Origin: Nocardia cyriacigeorgica NBRC 100375
Lineage (GTDB): Bacteria > Actinomycetota > Actinomycetes > Mycobacteriales > Mycobacteriaceae
Direction: 5' to 3'
Length of the DNA: 62,126 bases
Assembly (NCBI RefSeq): GCF_000308555.1
Contig: NZ_BAFY01000326.1
Coordinates: forward strand, 1 to 62,126
Below, piece after piece: positions 43,432 through 51,690 of this stretch. A program made the position numbers and the translations under genes. Each line of letters starts with the position of its first letter. Within the stretch, counting starts at the first letter, position 1. Below the pieces are notes generated by a model. The model searched no databases. It was given only the letters and a program-made list of their open reading frames with translations, and was not told the DNA's origin.

Positions 43432-44334
43432 ATGAAGCTACTTCGCCGGGGCCGCCCGCGCCCGGACACCGATCCGGGCCCGGTGGCGCTGCATGCCCGC
43501 AATGTGCGTTTCGACTGGTCGAGCACGCCGCTGCACTGGATGCCCGCCGAGCCGATCGCCTCGCATCTGATCAACTCCCTGAACCTGCTCCTGCCCGAGG
43601 GCGAGCGCATGTTCTGCGCCACCTACACCGAGGCCCTGCCGTCGGTGCGGGACGAGAAGCTGCGCGAGGCCATGCTCGGCTTCATCGGCCAGGAAGCCAT
43701 GCACGCCCAGACCCACGACAAGGTGCTGCACGAGGTGCTGGCCGCCCACGGCATCGATCCGGCGCCGTACTTGCGTCAGGCCGAATACCTGTTCCGCATC
43801 TCGCTCGGGCCGCGCGAGGACACGGGCAATGCGCGCCATCAGCAGCTGGTGGAACGGCTGACCGTCATCGCCTGCCTGGAGCATTTCTTCGCCTATCTCG
43901 GCGATTGGGTGCTCAATGCCGATCTGGAAAAGTTCGACGCCGATCCAAGGGTGGCCGACCTGTTCCGGTGGCACGGCGCCGAAGAGGTCGAGCATCGGCA
44001 CGTCGCCCACGATGTCGCGGTGTATTTCGGCGCGGGCTATGTGCGGCGAGCGGCGATCATGATGTTGGTCTTCCCGGTCTTCCTCGGGCTGGTCCTGCGT
44101 GGCACCAAGTTTCTGGTGCGCCAGGATCCGGAGCTGCCCGATTACGGCTACCCCCGGCTGGTACCCGCGGTGTTCGCCGCGATGTGGCGCGGGGCGCTGC
44201 CGGGTGTGCCATCGCTGCTGCGCAGTGCGCTGTCGACCTTCAAGCCGGGCTACACCCCGGAAACCGTTGGTTCCACCGCGCAGGCCATCGCGTATCTGGC
44301 CGCGTCCCCGGCAGCCCGGGCAGCCGCGTCGTGA
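43432..44334 (+). CDS. Predicted metal-dependent hydrolase / diiron-type membrane protein (COG3687)
   Basis: 300 aa. His/Glu pairs typical of a di-metal helical bundle: FIGQEAMHAQTH, ACLEHFF and HGAEEVEHRHVAHD. A hydrophobic helix (MMLVFPVFLGLVL) follows at about 205-220. Annotated in relatives as metal-dependent hydrolase, but the ExxH pairs fit an oxygen-activating diiron centre. The next gene, a ferredoxin reductase, overlaps it by 4 bp (GTGA), supporting a two-component oxygenase. Confidence 0.82.
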   Translation: MKLLRRGRPRPDTDPGPVALHARNVRFDWSSTPLHWMPAEPIASHLINSLNLLLPEGERMFCATYTEALPSVRDEKLREAMLGFIGQEAMHAQTHDKVLHEVLAAHGIDPAPYLRQAEYLFRISLGPREDTGNARHQQLVERLTVIACLEHFFAYLGDWVLNADLEKFDADPRVADLFRWHGAEEVEHRHVAHDVAVYFGAGYVRRAAIMMLVFPVFLGLVLRGTKFLVRQDPELPDYGYPRLVPAVFAAMWRGALPGVPSLLRSALSTFKPGYTPETVGSTAQAIAYLAASPAARAAAS

Positions 44335-45422
44335 CCACGACCCCGCCCGCCGACCTGTACGGCAAGCGGCCGCACGACCGCACGGTGCGGCTGCTCGATG
44401 CGGTGGTCGAGGCCCGATTGCGGTGGGCCGCACTGGTGCACCGAAGGCCACGGACGCCGCGCGCCGACGACGGCCGGATCCGGGTGGTCGTCGCCGAACG
44501 CCGCATCGAAGCCCGCGACACCGACGTGATCAGCCTGGTGCTGCGCGCCCCCGACGGCCGCGAACTCCCGCCCTGGCGTCCGGGCGCGCATCTGGACCTG
44601 GAACTACCGTCGGGCCGGCTGCGCCAATACTCGCTGTGCGGCGACCCGGCCGATACCCGCGCCTATCGAATCGCCGTGCGCCGCATCCCCGAGGGCGGTG
44701 GTGGCTCGATCGAGGTGCACCGCGACCTCGTCGCCGGCACGCCGATCACGGTGCGTGGACCGCGCAATGCCTTCCCGTTCGCGGTCCCCGGATACGGTTC
44801 GCCCGCCACCCGGCTGCATTTCGTCGCCGGCGGTATCGGCATCACCCCGATCCTGCCGATGATGCGGCTTGCCGACCGGCTCGGCGTGGACTGGTCGATG
44901 GTCTACACCGGCCGCAACCGCGACACCATCCCGTTCCTGGACGAGGTGCGGCGCTTCGGCAGCCGGGTCGCCGTGCGCACCGACGACGAGCACGGTCTGC
45001 CCGACGCGGACGCGCTGCTGCCCGCCGTCACCAGCGGCACCGCCGTCTACTGCTGCGGTCCGGCACCGATGACCGGGATGGTCGCCGACGCGGTCCGGCA
45101 CCTGCCCGGTGTGGAACTGCATTCCGAGCGGTTCTCACCGCCGCCGATCGTCGACGGGGTGCCCTTCGAGGTCGAGATCGCCTCCACGGGTGAGGTGCTG
45201 GATGTGCCCGCCGACCGGACGGCCCTCGACGTCGTCCTGGACACCCGGCCGGACCGGCCGTACTCGTGCCGTCAGGGCTTCTGCCGCACCTGTGCGGTGC
45301 GGGTGCTGGCCGGACAACCCGATCACCGCGACACCGTACTCACCGACGCCGACCGTGCCGCGGGGGAGATGCTCATCTGCGTATCCCGTTCGGCGGGTGG
45401 ACGTTTGACCCTGGACCTGTAG
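44331..45422 (+). CDS. Ferredoxin-NAD(P) reductase with C-terminal 2Fe-2S (PDR type)
   Basis: 363 aa, GTG start inside the upstream stop. FMN/FAD barrel RQYSLCGDP, NAD domain HFVAGGIGITPILPM and YCCGPAPM, then a plant-type 2Fe-2S domain with CRQGFCRTC and a later Cys in MLICVSRS. Electron donor for an oxygenase, most likely the diiron-like protein encoded upstream. The N-terminal 50 residues are an unassigned basic extension. Confidence 0.9.
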   Translation: MTTTPPADLYGKRPHDRTVRLLDAVVEARLRWAALVHRRPRTPRADDGRIRVVVAERRIEARDTDVISLVLRAPDGRELPPWRPGAHLDLELPSGRLRQYSLCGDPADTRAYRIAVRRIPEGGGGSIEVHRDLVAGTPITVRGPRNAFPFAVPGYGSPATRLHFVAGGIGITPILPMMRLADRLGVDWSMVYTGRNRDTIPFLDEVRRFGSRVAVRTDDEHGLPDADALLPAVTSGTAVYCCGPAPMTGMVADAVRHLPGVELHSERFSPPPIVDGVPFEVEIASTGEVLDVPADRTALDVVLDTRPDRPYSCRQGFCRTCAVRVLAGQPDHRDTVLTDADRAAGEMLICVSRSAGGRLTLDL

Positions 45423-45434
45423 AGGAGACCACCC

Positions 45435-47207
45435 GTGACCACCCGTTCAACCGAACCGGAGCACATCCGGCGCACCGTGCACAACGGTGAATTCGCGCTC
45501 GCGGTGCACGAATACGGCGACCCGGCCGCCGAGACCGTCGTGCTGGTGCACGGCTGGCCCGACACCCACCACCTGTGGGACAAGGTGGTGCCGCTGCTGG
45601 CACGCCGGTTCCACGTCGTCAGCTACGACACCCGCGGGCACGGCGAATCCACCCGGACCCAGCGCACCGCCGACTACCGGCTCGAGGAGCTGGCCTCGGA
45701 CTTCTTCGCGGTCGTCGACGCGGTCAGCCCCGACCGGCCCGTGCATGTGCTGGCCCACGACTGGGGATCGGTCCAGGTCTGGGAAGCGGTCTGCGAACCC
45801 GGCGCGGCGCGGCGGGTTGCCTCGTTCACGTCGGTCTCCGGGCCCAACCTCGACCACCTGGGCAAATGGGTGCGTGCGCGGCTGTCGCGGCCGACACCGC
45901 GCAATGTGTGGCAGCCGCTGACCCAGCTGGCCTCCTCGGCGTACACGTTCTTCTTCATGACGCCGGTCGTGCCGCGCGTCGTGCTCGGTCAGCTGGCCAC
46001 CGAGGGGCGCTGGCGGCAGTTCGTGGGGTTGATGAACGAGACCTCGTCGTCGAATGTGTCGGTGGGCAACACCTTTCGCAAGGACATCGTCGACGGTTTG
46101 CTGATCTACCGCGCGAACATCCTGCCGCGCATGCTCGCGCCGCGGGAGCGGCACACCGAGGTTCCGGTGCAGCTGATCGTCGCCGGACGCGATGTGGCGG
46201 TTCGCCCCGCGGGCTACGACGACGAGCGCACATGGGTCTCACGACTGTGGCGGCGCGACGTTCCCGCCGGGCATTGGATGCCGTTCTCCCATCCCGAGCT
46301 GCTGGCGAGCGCGACAACCGAACTCATCGACGCGCTCGCGGGCAAGCCGATACCGCGTGGTCTGCGGCGCGCCGAGATCGGCCGCCGCCGAGGCGAATTC
46401 GGCGATCAGCTGGTGGTGATCACCGGCGGCGGCAGCGGCATCGGACGTGAGACCGCGCTGGCGTTCGCTCGCCGCGGCGCCGAGATCGTGCTGTCGGATA
46501 TCAACCTGGCCGCGGCCAAGGAGACGGCCGAACTGGTGGCCGCCGCCGGTGGGATCGCCCACGCCTACCAACTCGATGTCTCCGACGAATCCGCGGTGAA
46601 CGACCACGCCCGTGCGGTGCTGGAAGCGCACGGCGTGCCCGACATCCTGATCAACAATGCGGGCGTCGGTCAGGCGGGCGGCTTCTTCGATACGCCCTCG
46701 GCGGAGTTCGACCGGGTGCTGCGGATCAATCTCGGCGGTGTCGTCAACGGATGCCGGGCATTCGGTCCCGCGATGGCCGAGCGCGGTGCCGGGCACATCG
46801 TCAATCTGTCGAGCATGGCCGCGTATTCGCCGCAGCAGGGGTTCAGCGCATACGCCACCAGTAAATCGGCGGTATTCATGTTCTCGGATTGCTTGCGTGC
46901 CGAACTCGCGGGGCGCGGAGTGGGGGTGCACACCATCTGCCCCGGCATCGTGCACACCAATATCGTTGCCACCACCACCTTTTCGGGTGTCGATGCCGAT
47001 GAGGAGAAGCGCAAGCAGCAGCACTACGACAACCTCTACCGGATGCGCCACTACGGTCCGGAGAAGGTCGCCGAGCAGATCGTGCGGGCGGTCGCCCGCG
47101 GCCGCAGCATCGTCCCGGTGACGCCGGAGTCCCAGCTCCAGTATCGGCTCAGCCGATTCGCGCCCGGTGTGGTGCGTTTCGTGGCGGCGCGGGTGAAGCT
47201 CACCTGA
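45435..47207 (+). CDS. ephD: EphD-like epoxide hydrolase/short-chain dehydrogenase fusion
   Basis: 590 aa, GTG start 12 bp after the reductase. Residues 1-310: alpha/beta hydrolase with VHGWPDTHHLW, nucleophile D109 in LAHDWGSVQ and late His in PAGHWMPFSHPE. Residues about 325-590: SDR with TGGGSGIG, NNAG, and catalytic Ser/YxxxK (SSMAAYSPQQG, YATSKSAV). The size and order match Rv2214c EphD of M. tuberculosis, implicated in mycolate metabolism. Operon mates suggest epoxidation or hydroxylation by the upstream oxygenase, then hydrolysis and oxidation here; inferred. Confidence 0.9.
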   Translation: MTTRSTEPEHIRRTVHNGEFALAVHEYGDPAAETVVLVHGWPDTHHLWDKVVPLLARRFHVVSYDTRGHGESTRTQRTADYRLEELASDFFAVVDAVSPDRPVHVLAHDWGSVQVWEAVCEPGAARRVASFTSVSGPNLDHLGKWVRARLSRPTPRNVWQPLTQLASSAYTFFFMTPVVPRVVLGQLATEGRWRQFVGLMNETSSSNVSVGNTFRKDIVDGLLIYRANILPRMLAPRERHTEVPVQLIVAGRDVAVRPAGYDDERTWVSRLWRRDVPAGHWMPFSHPELLASATTELIDALAGKPIPRGLRRAEIGRRRGEFGDQLVVITGGGSGIGRETALAFARRGAEIVLSDINLAAAKETAELVAAAGGIAHAYQLDVSDESAVNDHARAVLEAHGVPDILINNAGVGQAGGFFDTPSAEFDRVLRINLGGVVNGCRAFGPAMAERGAGHIVNLSSMAAYSPQQGFSAYATSKSAVFMFSDCLRAELAGRGVGVHTICPGIVHTNIVATTTFSGVDADEEKRKQQHYDNLYRMRHYGPEKVAEQIVRAVARGRSIVPVTPESQLQYRLSRFAPGVVRFVAARVKLT

Positions 47208-47208
47208 A

Positions 47209-47269
47209 CCGAGTGACAGCCGAGCCGGCGGCCGTCAGGCAGCGCGCATGTGGCCGCCGGTTCACTCGG
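47209..47269. terminator. Two-tier hairpin between convergent genes
   Basis: Outer arms CCGAGTGA/TCACTCGG and inner CCGGCGGCC/GGCCGCCGG enclose an 18-nt loop. It begins one base after the ephD stop and overlaps the stop of the leftward gene. Confidence 0.75.
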
Positions 47270-47780
47270 TCTTGGTTGCGCCCGCTCTGCGAAGCTCGGC
47301 TTCGATGGCGGCGACCCGCTCGGCGCCGATGCCCCACGGCTGGTCCACGCCGACCCGGGTGTCCAGATCCCAGAGCACACAGCGCTCACCGGGGGCCGCG
47401 ACCATCGACCAGGCGACCACGGTGCGGCCCAGTTGATCCGCCATAGAACCATGTGAGTCGGACTGTGTCGCAACGCCTTCCGGGAAGTGGTGCAAGAAGC
47501 GGCCGTAGGCGGCCGTGCAGAACTCGGCATAGAGTCGGGTGCACAGAATGAAACCGTGCCAGGCCTCATCGACCGCATGCGACGGCATCCCGATCACCTG
47601 ACCGTCGCGCATCGCCGCACCACAGCAGCGCAACCATTGGCGCAGACCGGTGTCCACCAGTTCGCGTGGCTGCCACGGACAGCTCTTGTAGATGGCGTCG
47701 GGCAATTCGAGCTCGCGAACGACGCGGTCGACCGTGGCCAGATCGACCGGCTGGATGCTGCGTTTACCGAATCCGAACAC
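47262..47780 (-). CDS. Glycine-rich-domain-protein-like (GRDP/DUF1399-type) protein
   Basis: 172 aa, soluble. The segment MPSHAVDEAWHGFILCTRLY resembles the D-x2-W-H signature of GRDP-like proteins, with later AEFCTAAYG and FLHHFPEG completing it. Cys at 34 (SCPW), two at RCCGAAM and others. Family members bear Gly-rich tails in cis; here the Gly-rich tails are on two separate proteins encoded divergently 40 bp away. Function unknown. Confidence 0.7.
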   Translation of the reverse strand: MFGFGKRSIQPVDLATVDRVVRELELPDAIYKSCPWQPRELVDTGLRQWLRCCGAAMRDGQVIGMPSHAVDEAWHGFILCTRLYAEFCTAAYGRFLHHFPEGVATQSDSHGSMADQLGRTVVAWSMVAAPGERCVLWDLDTRVGVDQPWGIGAERVAAIEAELRRAGATKTE

Positions 47781-47817
47781 AGTTCAGTGTAGGACCGGCG
47801 GTCGTTACGCTGCGAGC

Positions 47818-48102
47818 ATGGAGATTCTGATCGCGCTGTTCGTCCTGACCGCGCTGGTCTCGATCGTGGCCGTTGGCGTCGTGCTGATCGTTGTCGTTGT
47901 CCAGCGCGTCGGTCGTGCGCAGCATCGGGGCGCGCCACGCGGGCAGTACTGGGTGGCGGGATCCGCCGGAGATCCGGGCGGGGGTGGTGGCCACGACCAC
48001 GGCGACTACGGCACCGGGGCGGACTCGGGCGGATCGAGTTGCGGTGGTGGATCGAGTTGCGGTGGCGGCGGCGGATCCAGTTGTGGCGGTGGAGGTTCCT
48101 GA
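47818..48102 (+). CDS. Single-span protein with Gly/Cys-rich tail (first)
   Basis: 94 aa from ATG 47818. One N-terminal membrane helix (LIALFVLTALVSIVAVGVVL), a basic stop-transfer (QRVGRAQHRG), a His/Asp/Gly spacer (GGHDHGDYG), then a tail built of GGSSCGGG units with three evenly placed Cys. Orientation is probably N-out/C-in or signal-anchored with a cytosolic tail, by the positive-inside rule. Similar Cys/Gly tails occur in actinobacterial TIGR04222-type proteins; function unknown. Confidence 0.7.
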   Translation: MEILIALFVLTALVSIVAVGVVLIVVVVQRVGRAQHRGAPRGQYWVAGSAGDPGGGGGHDHGDYGTGADSGGSSCGGGSSCGGGGGSSCGGGGS

Positions 48103-48123
48103 TACCTCCACGCGGGGTACTCC

Positions 48124-48447
48124 ATGGCGATGACGGATTTTCTCATCGGGCTCGCGCTGGTTTTGATCGCGGTCGCTGCGGCGGTGGCGATCGTGTTCCT
48201 CATAAAGCAGCGGCGATCGGAAGAATCGACCATGTCGAAGCTCACCAGAGACTCCCAGCGGTCCCGAACCAAGCGCCGCGCCGGCGCCAGGCGTGGCACC
48301 GGGTCGGCGGCCGCCGCGGGCGGTGGGTGGTGGAGCATCGGGGGCGGCGGTTCGGGTGATGGCGGCTCGGGTGGCAGCGGCTGTGGCGGTGGCGGCTGCG
48401 GTGGGGGAGGAGGCGGTGGCGGTGGCTGCGGGGGTGGCGGTGGCTGA
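48124..48447 (+). CDS. Single-span protein with Gly/Cys-rich tail (second)
   Basis: 107 aa, 21 bp after its companion. One helix (FLIGLALVLIAVAAAVAIVF), a strongly basic juxtamembrane stretch (RSRTKRRAGARRG), WWSIGGGG, then SGCGGGGCGGGG-type repeats with three Cys and almost only Gly. The two proteins share architecture but not helix sequence. Likely co-expressed; probably redox- or metal-binding, or a substrate for Cys modification. Inference only. Confidence 0.7.
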   Translation: MAMTDFLIGLALVLIAVAAAVAIVFLIKQRRSEESTMSKLTRDSQRSRTKRRAGARRGTGSAAAAGGGWWSIGGGGSGDGGSGGSGCGGGGCGGGGGGGGGCGGGGG

Positions 48448-48552
48448 GCCGCGCACGCATTGGTGACCGCTTCCACACTGCGCTTGACCTGAACCATACT
48501 TCAGGGTTGAGGCTTGTCGTATCCGAAGAACCGGAAACGATGGAGGTTGGTC

Positions 48553-49563
48553 ATGCGAGCGGTGTACGCCACGAAGTTCGGTGGTCCAGACGTGCTCGAG
48601 GTGCGTGAAGTGCCCGAACCGGTCCCCGGGGCCGGAGAGGTTCTGGTCGATGTGGCCGCGGCCGACGTCATGTTCCTCGACACCAAGCTGCGCTCGGGGT
48701 GGGGAACCGATTTCTTTCCCGTCGAGCCGCCGTATGTCCCGGGTGGGGCCGTCGCCGGTGTGGTCGTCGCCGTCGGGCCGGAGGTCGATCCCTCCTGGAT
48801 CGGCAGACGGGTCAGCACCCAGACGGTGCGCAGCGGGGTCGGCGGTGGGTTGCCGATCGGTGGGTACGCGGAGAAATCCCTGGCCAGGGTCGACACGCTG
48901 ACCCCGGTGCCCGATGACGTCACCCTGGAGCAGGCGGTCGCACTGAGCCACGACGGCAAGACCGCGCTGGCCGTCTTCGACAAGGCCGCGATCGAATCCG
49001 GCGAATGGGTGCTCATCACCGCCGCGGGCGGCGGGCTCGGCACCCTGCTGACCCAACTCGCGCGCGCCGCGGGCGCCAAGGTGATCGCGGCGGCGCGCGG
49101 CAAGGCCAAGCTCGAACTGGCCGAACGGCTCGGCGCCGCCGTACTGGTCGACTACTCCGAACCCGGCTGGGTGGACGAGGTGCGCGCCGCGACCGGAGGG
49201 GCCGGTGTGCGGGTGGTGCTCGACGGCGCCGGTGGTGAACTCGGTGGCGCGGCGGCCGAGGCGCTCGCCGACGGCGGCCGGTTCATCGGGTACGGCGCCG
49301 CGGCGGGCGAATTCGCGGCCGTGGACACCGATTCCGCGCAACGCCGTGCGCTCACGGTGCTCGGCCTGTTCGATATCACCTCCGAAACGACCGATTGGTC
49401 GGCTCTGGCCGAACGTGCCCTGAAGGAAGTCGCGACCGGTCGAGTGGAAGTGGTGATCGGACAGACTTTTCCGCTGGAGGAGGCGAATTCGGCGCACGCG
49501 GCGATCGAATCGCGCAGCGCCATCGGACGCACACTGTTGAGTAACACAAACCGACCGAAATGA
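48553..49563 (+). CDS. Zinc-type alcohol dehydrogenase-like/quinone oxidoreductase (MDR)
   Basis: 336 aa from ATG 48553. MDR family: MRAVYATKFGGPDVLEVREV opening, VAGVVVAVGPEVD, NADPH motif AAGGGLGTLLTQLARAAGAK and VVLDGAGGE. Zn ligands of true alcohol dehydrogenases are absent, so it is a QOR-type NADPH reductase. Monocistronic. Confidence 0.9.
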   Translation: MRAVYATKFGGPDVLEVREVPEPVPGAGEVLVDVAAADVMFLDTKLRSGWGTDFFPVEPPYVPGGAVAGVVVAVGPEVDPSWIGRRVSTQTVRSGVGGGLPIGGYAEKSLARVDTLTPVPDDVTLEQAVALSHDGKTALAVFDKAAIESGEWVLITAAGGGLGTLLTQLARAAGAKVIAAARGKAKLELAERLGAAVLVDYSEPGWVDEVRAATGGAGVRVVLDGAGGELGGAAAEALADGGRFIGYGAAAGEFAAVDTDSAQRRALTVLGLFDITSETTDWSALAERALKEVATGRVEVVIGQTFPLEEANSAHAAIESRSAIGRTLLSNTNRPK

Positions 49564-49602
49564 ATACCAGCGGGTAGCGGATTCTGGGGCTATGGTGCCT
49601 GC

Positions 49603-49749
49603 GTGCTTACCGCAGCCATAGTTGTCATGATCCTCATTCTCGTTGCGTCCGTAGTACATCTCGCCAGCCGTCCACCACGCGGTGCGGCGGTGCCGAACCG
49701 GCGAAGTGCCGGCTCTGGCACGGAACGAGAACGGGAACGTCAGTACTGA
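49603..49749 (+). CDS. Possible small membrane protein
   Basis: 48 aa from GTG 49603: one hydrophobic helix (AAIVVMILILVASVVHLAS) then a basic, Arg/Glu-rich tail ending RERERQY. No clear ribosome site. Architecture fits a genuine microprotein, but length and weak start leave doubt. Confidence 0.35.
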   Translation: MLTAAIVVMILILVASVVHLASRPPRGAAVPNRRSAGSGTERERERQY

Positions 49750-49786
49750 CCGTCCACCTCCACCTAGACGGTGATGCTCGCCCCGG

Positions 49787-50218
49787 TCATCCGGCCGGGG
49801 TGAGCACCACCACCGCGATGGGCCGCCGCGTGCGGGCCTGATACTCGCTGTAGCGACCCTGATTCACCCGATCCACCAGCTCCCAGCGCCGCGCGTACTC
49901 CGGGTCGTCCGGCAGCGTCGGCCGGGCGGTCACCCACATCGTGCGCCGCCCGATCTGGATCTCGCACTCCGGGTGCGCCTTCAGGTTCGCCAGCCACCCC
50001 GGCGGACGCGGCGAACCGCCATTCGACGCCGTCACCAGATAATCGCGCCCGTCCTTCGCGTAGGTGAGCGCCGACGTCCGCGGTTTCCCGGTCTTGCGCC
50101 CGACCGTCCGCAACAACAATGTCGGATTCCCGAACAACAGCCGATGCCCCACCCATCCGCCGCTGTGCTCATAGATCCACTGGTGTGCCTGCAATACTTT
50201 CGTGAACACCCCGGCCAT
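49787..50218 (-). CDS. Deazaflavin (F420)-dependent nitroreductase-family protein, Ddn-like
   Basis: 143 aa. The RTVGRKTGKPRTSALTY core, DYLVTASNGGSPRPPGW and CEIQIGRRTM blocks are the F420H2-dependent quinone reductase/Ddn pattern, with N-terminal amphipathic helix (VFTKVLQAHQWIYEHSGGWV). Length matches. Reduces quinones or nitro compounds at the membrane. Confidence 0.9.
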   Translation of the reverse strand: MAGVFTKVLQAHQWIYEHSGGWVGHRLLFGNPTLLLRTVGRKTGKPRTSALTYAKDGRDYLVTASNGGSPRPPGWLANLKAHPECEIQIGRRTMWVTARPTLPDDPEYARRWELVDRVNQGRYSEYQARTRRPIAVVVLTPAG

Positions 50219-50332
50219 ACAAACCCCTCAGCAGTAGCGCCAACGCCCCACCCTAACCACGCCCCATCCCGATTGGCCCACGCCGCGCCCGACCCGGTAC
50301 CATTCTCAGCACCTGCGGACCCACCGCATCCG

Positions 50333-50406
50333 GGGGCGGTAGCTCAGTCGGTTAGAGCCGTGGACTCATAATCCATTGGTCGCGGGTTCGAGCCCCGCCC
50401 GCCCCA
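50333..50406 (+). tRNA. tRNA with CAU anticodon (probably tRNA-Met)
   Basis: Cloverleaf by eye: acceptor GGGGCGG with CCGCCCC, D arm GCTCAGTCGGTTAGAGC, anticodon stem GTGGA/TCCAT with loop CTCATAA, T arm GCGGG-TTCGAGC-CCCGC, discriminator A. The 3' CCA is not encoded. CAU could also be the Ile2 tRNA; elongator Met is favoured but not proven. Confidence 0.93.
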
Positions 50407-50724
50407 CAAAACACCTATCTGCCAGCGAAAACGCGTTGTTCGAATGGCCGGCGATCCGCGGGTTCTCCCGTCGGAGCAATGTATGTGCGCGATCGTTGCC
50501 CGTCGCGGCGGTGCGGGGGGCTCGCTACACTCTTCTACCAGCTCGATACGGCCGTGGACGGCCGGGACCGACGGGATGCGGCGAGCAGGATGCCGGCCGC
50601 TCGGCGAATCGAGCACCACACCGATCGGGCTCGTCTAGGGTGTGGGTGCGGTTAGGCCGCACAGTCAGTGATGCGTGATCAGCGGGATGTTCGTGGTGTG
50701 CTCCATCGAATTGAAAGGCGCTGC
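50407..50724. other. Intergenic region between tRNA and desaturase gene
   Basis: About 320 bp. No credible coding frame on either strand and no clear palindromic operator. Presumed promoter of the desaturase gene. Confidence 0.5.
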
Positions 50725-51678
50725 ATGGCAAGGGGCTTGACGCAACTCGAGCTGCTCACCGAGCTGGAACCGGTGGTGGCGACCAATATCGACCGGCACT
50801 TGGCCACGGCCAAGGACTGGCATCCACACGACTACGTGCCGTGGGATGAGGGCCGCAACTTCGCGGCCATGGGTGGTGAGGACTGGCATCCGGAGCAGTC
50901 GCGGCTGTCGGAGGTCGCCAAGGTCGCGATGGTGACCAACCTGCTCACCGAAGACAACCTGCCCTCCTACCACAGGGTGATCTCGGAGAACTTCTCCCAG
51001 GACGGCGCCTGGGGCACCTGGGTGGGGCGGTGGACGGCCGAGGAGAATCGGCACGCCATCGCCATGCGCGACTATCTGATCTGCACCAGGGCGGTCGATC
51101 CGGTCGCCCTGGAGAACGACCGGATGGTGCACATGACGCGCGGTGTGCACGCCCCGGAGGGGTTCGGTGGCGTGCTCGATCAGGTCGCCTACGTGACCAT
51201 TCAGGAGCTGGCCACCCGGATCAGCCATCGCAGCACCGGACGGGTGTGCGAGGACCCGATCGCCGATCGCATGCTGCAACGCATTGCCGCCGACGAGAAC
51301 CTGCACATGATGTTCTACCGCAACGTCACCGCGGCGGCCTTCGACATCGCCCCGGATCAGACGATGGAATCGGTCACCCACATCGTGAAGACGTTCTCCA
51401 TGCCCGGCACCGGCATGCCGAACTGGCGACGCAACGGCGTGCTGATGGTCAAGCACGGGATCTACGATCTGCGCCAGCACCTCGACGAGGTCGTGCTGCC
51501 CGTGCTGCGCATCTGGAATGTATTCAAGCGCAACGATTTCGGGCCGCGCGGCGAACGCAGCCGGGAAGAACTCGGCGAGTACATGGAGAAGCTGACCCGT
51601 GATGTGATCAAGTTCGAGGAGCAGCGCGAACGCATCCTCGCCCGCGAGGCGGCCCGCGAAGCCGCTCGCGTGGGATAG
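50725..51678 (+). CDS. desA: Acyl-ACP desaturase, DesA1-like
   Basis: 317 aa from ATG 50725, preceded by GAAAGG. Diiron ExxH motifs in RWTAEENRHAIAMRDYL and ADENLHMMFYR; NLPSYHR supplies another ligand. Near in sequence to mycobacterial DesA1 (opening LELLTELEPVV, IQELATRISH). Introduces a double bond in ACP-bound fatty or meromycolate chains. Convergent with the histidine kinase gene, 12 bp apart. Confidence 0.9.
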   Translation: MARGLTQLELLTELEPVVATNIDRHLATAKDWHPHDYVPWDEGRNFAAMGGEDWHPEQSRLSEVAKVAMVTNLLTEDNLPSYHRVISENFSQDGAWGTWVGRWTAEENRHAIAMRDYLICTRAVDPVALENDRMVHMTRGVHAPEGFGGVLDQVAYVTIQELATRISHRSTGRVCEDPIADRMLQRIAADENLHMMFYRNVTAAAFDIAPDQTMESVTHIVKTFSMPGTGMPNWRRNGVLMVKHGIYDLRQHLDEVVLPVLRIWNVFKRNDFGPRGERSREELGEYMEKLTRDVIKFEEQRERILAREAAREAARVG

Positions 51679-51690
51679 CGGACCCGGGTC

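Noticed and set aside
48030..48447. GGC/GGT repeats as a CRISPR-like or satellite array
   Set aside because: Periodicity is codon-level Gly/Cys coding; no constant repeats with unique spacers anywhere in the window.
47764..49659. 631-codon minus frame covering the Gly/Cys genes and the MDR gene
   Set aside because: Antisense of Gly-codon repeats gives Pro/Ala runs; no start site or family. Kept the plus-strand genes.
50333..50406. tRNA as an integration site of an island to its right
   Set aside because: No repeat of the tRNA 3' end and no integrase was found downstream; the genes immediately right (desA, two-component) look core.
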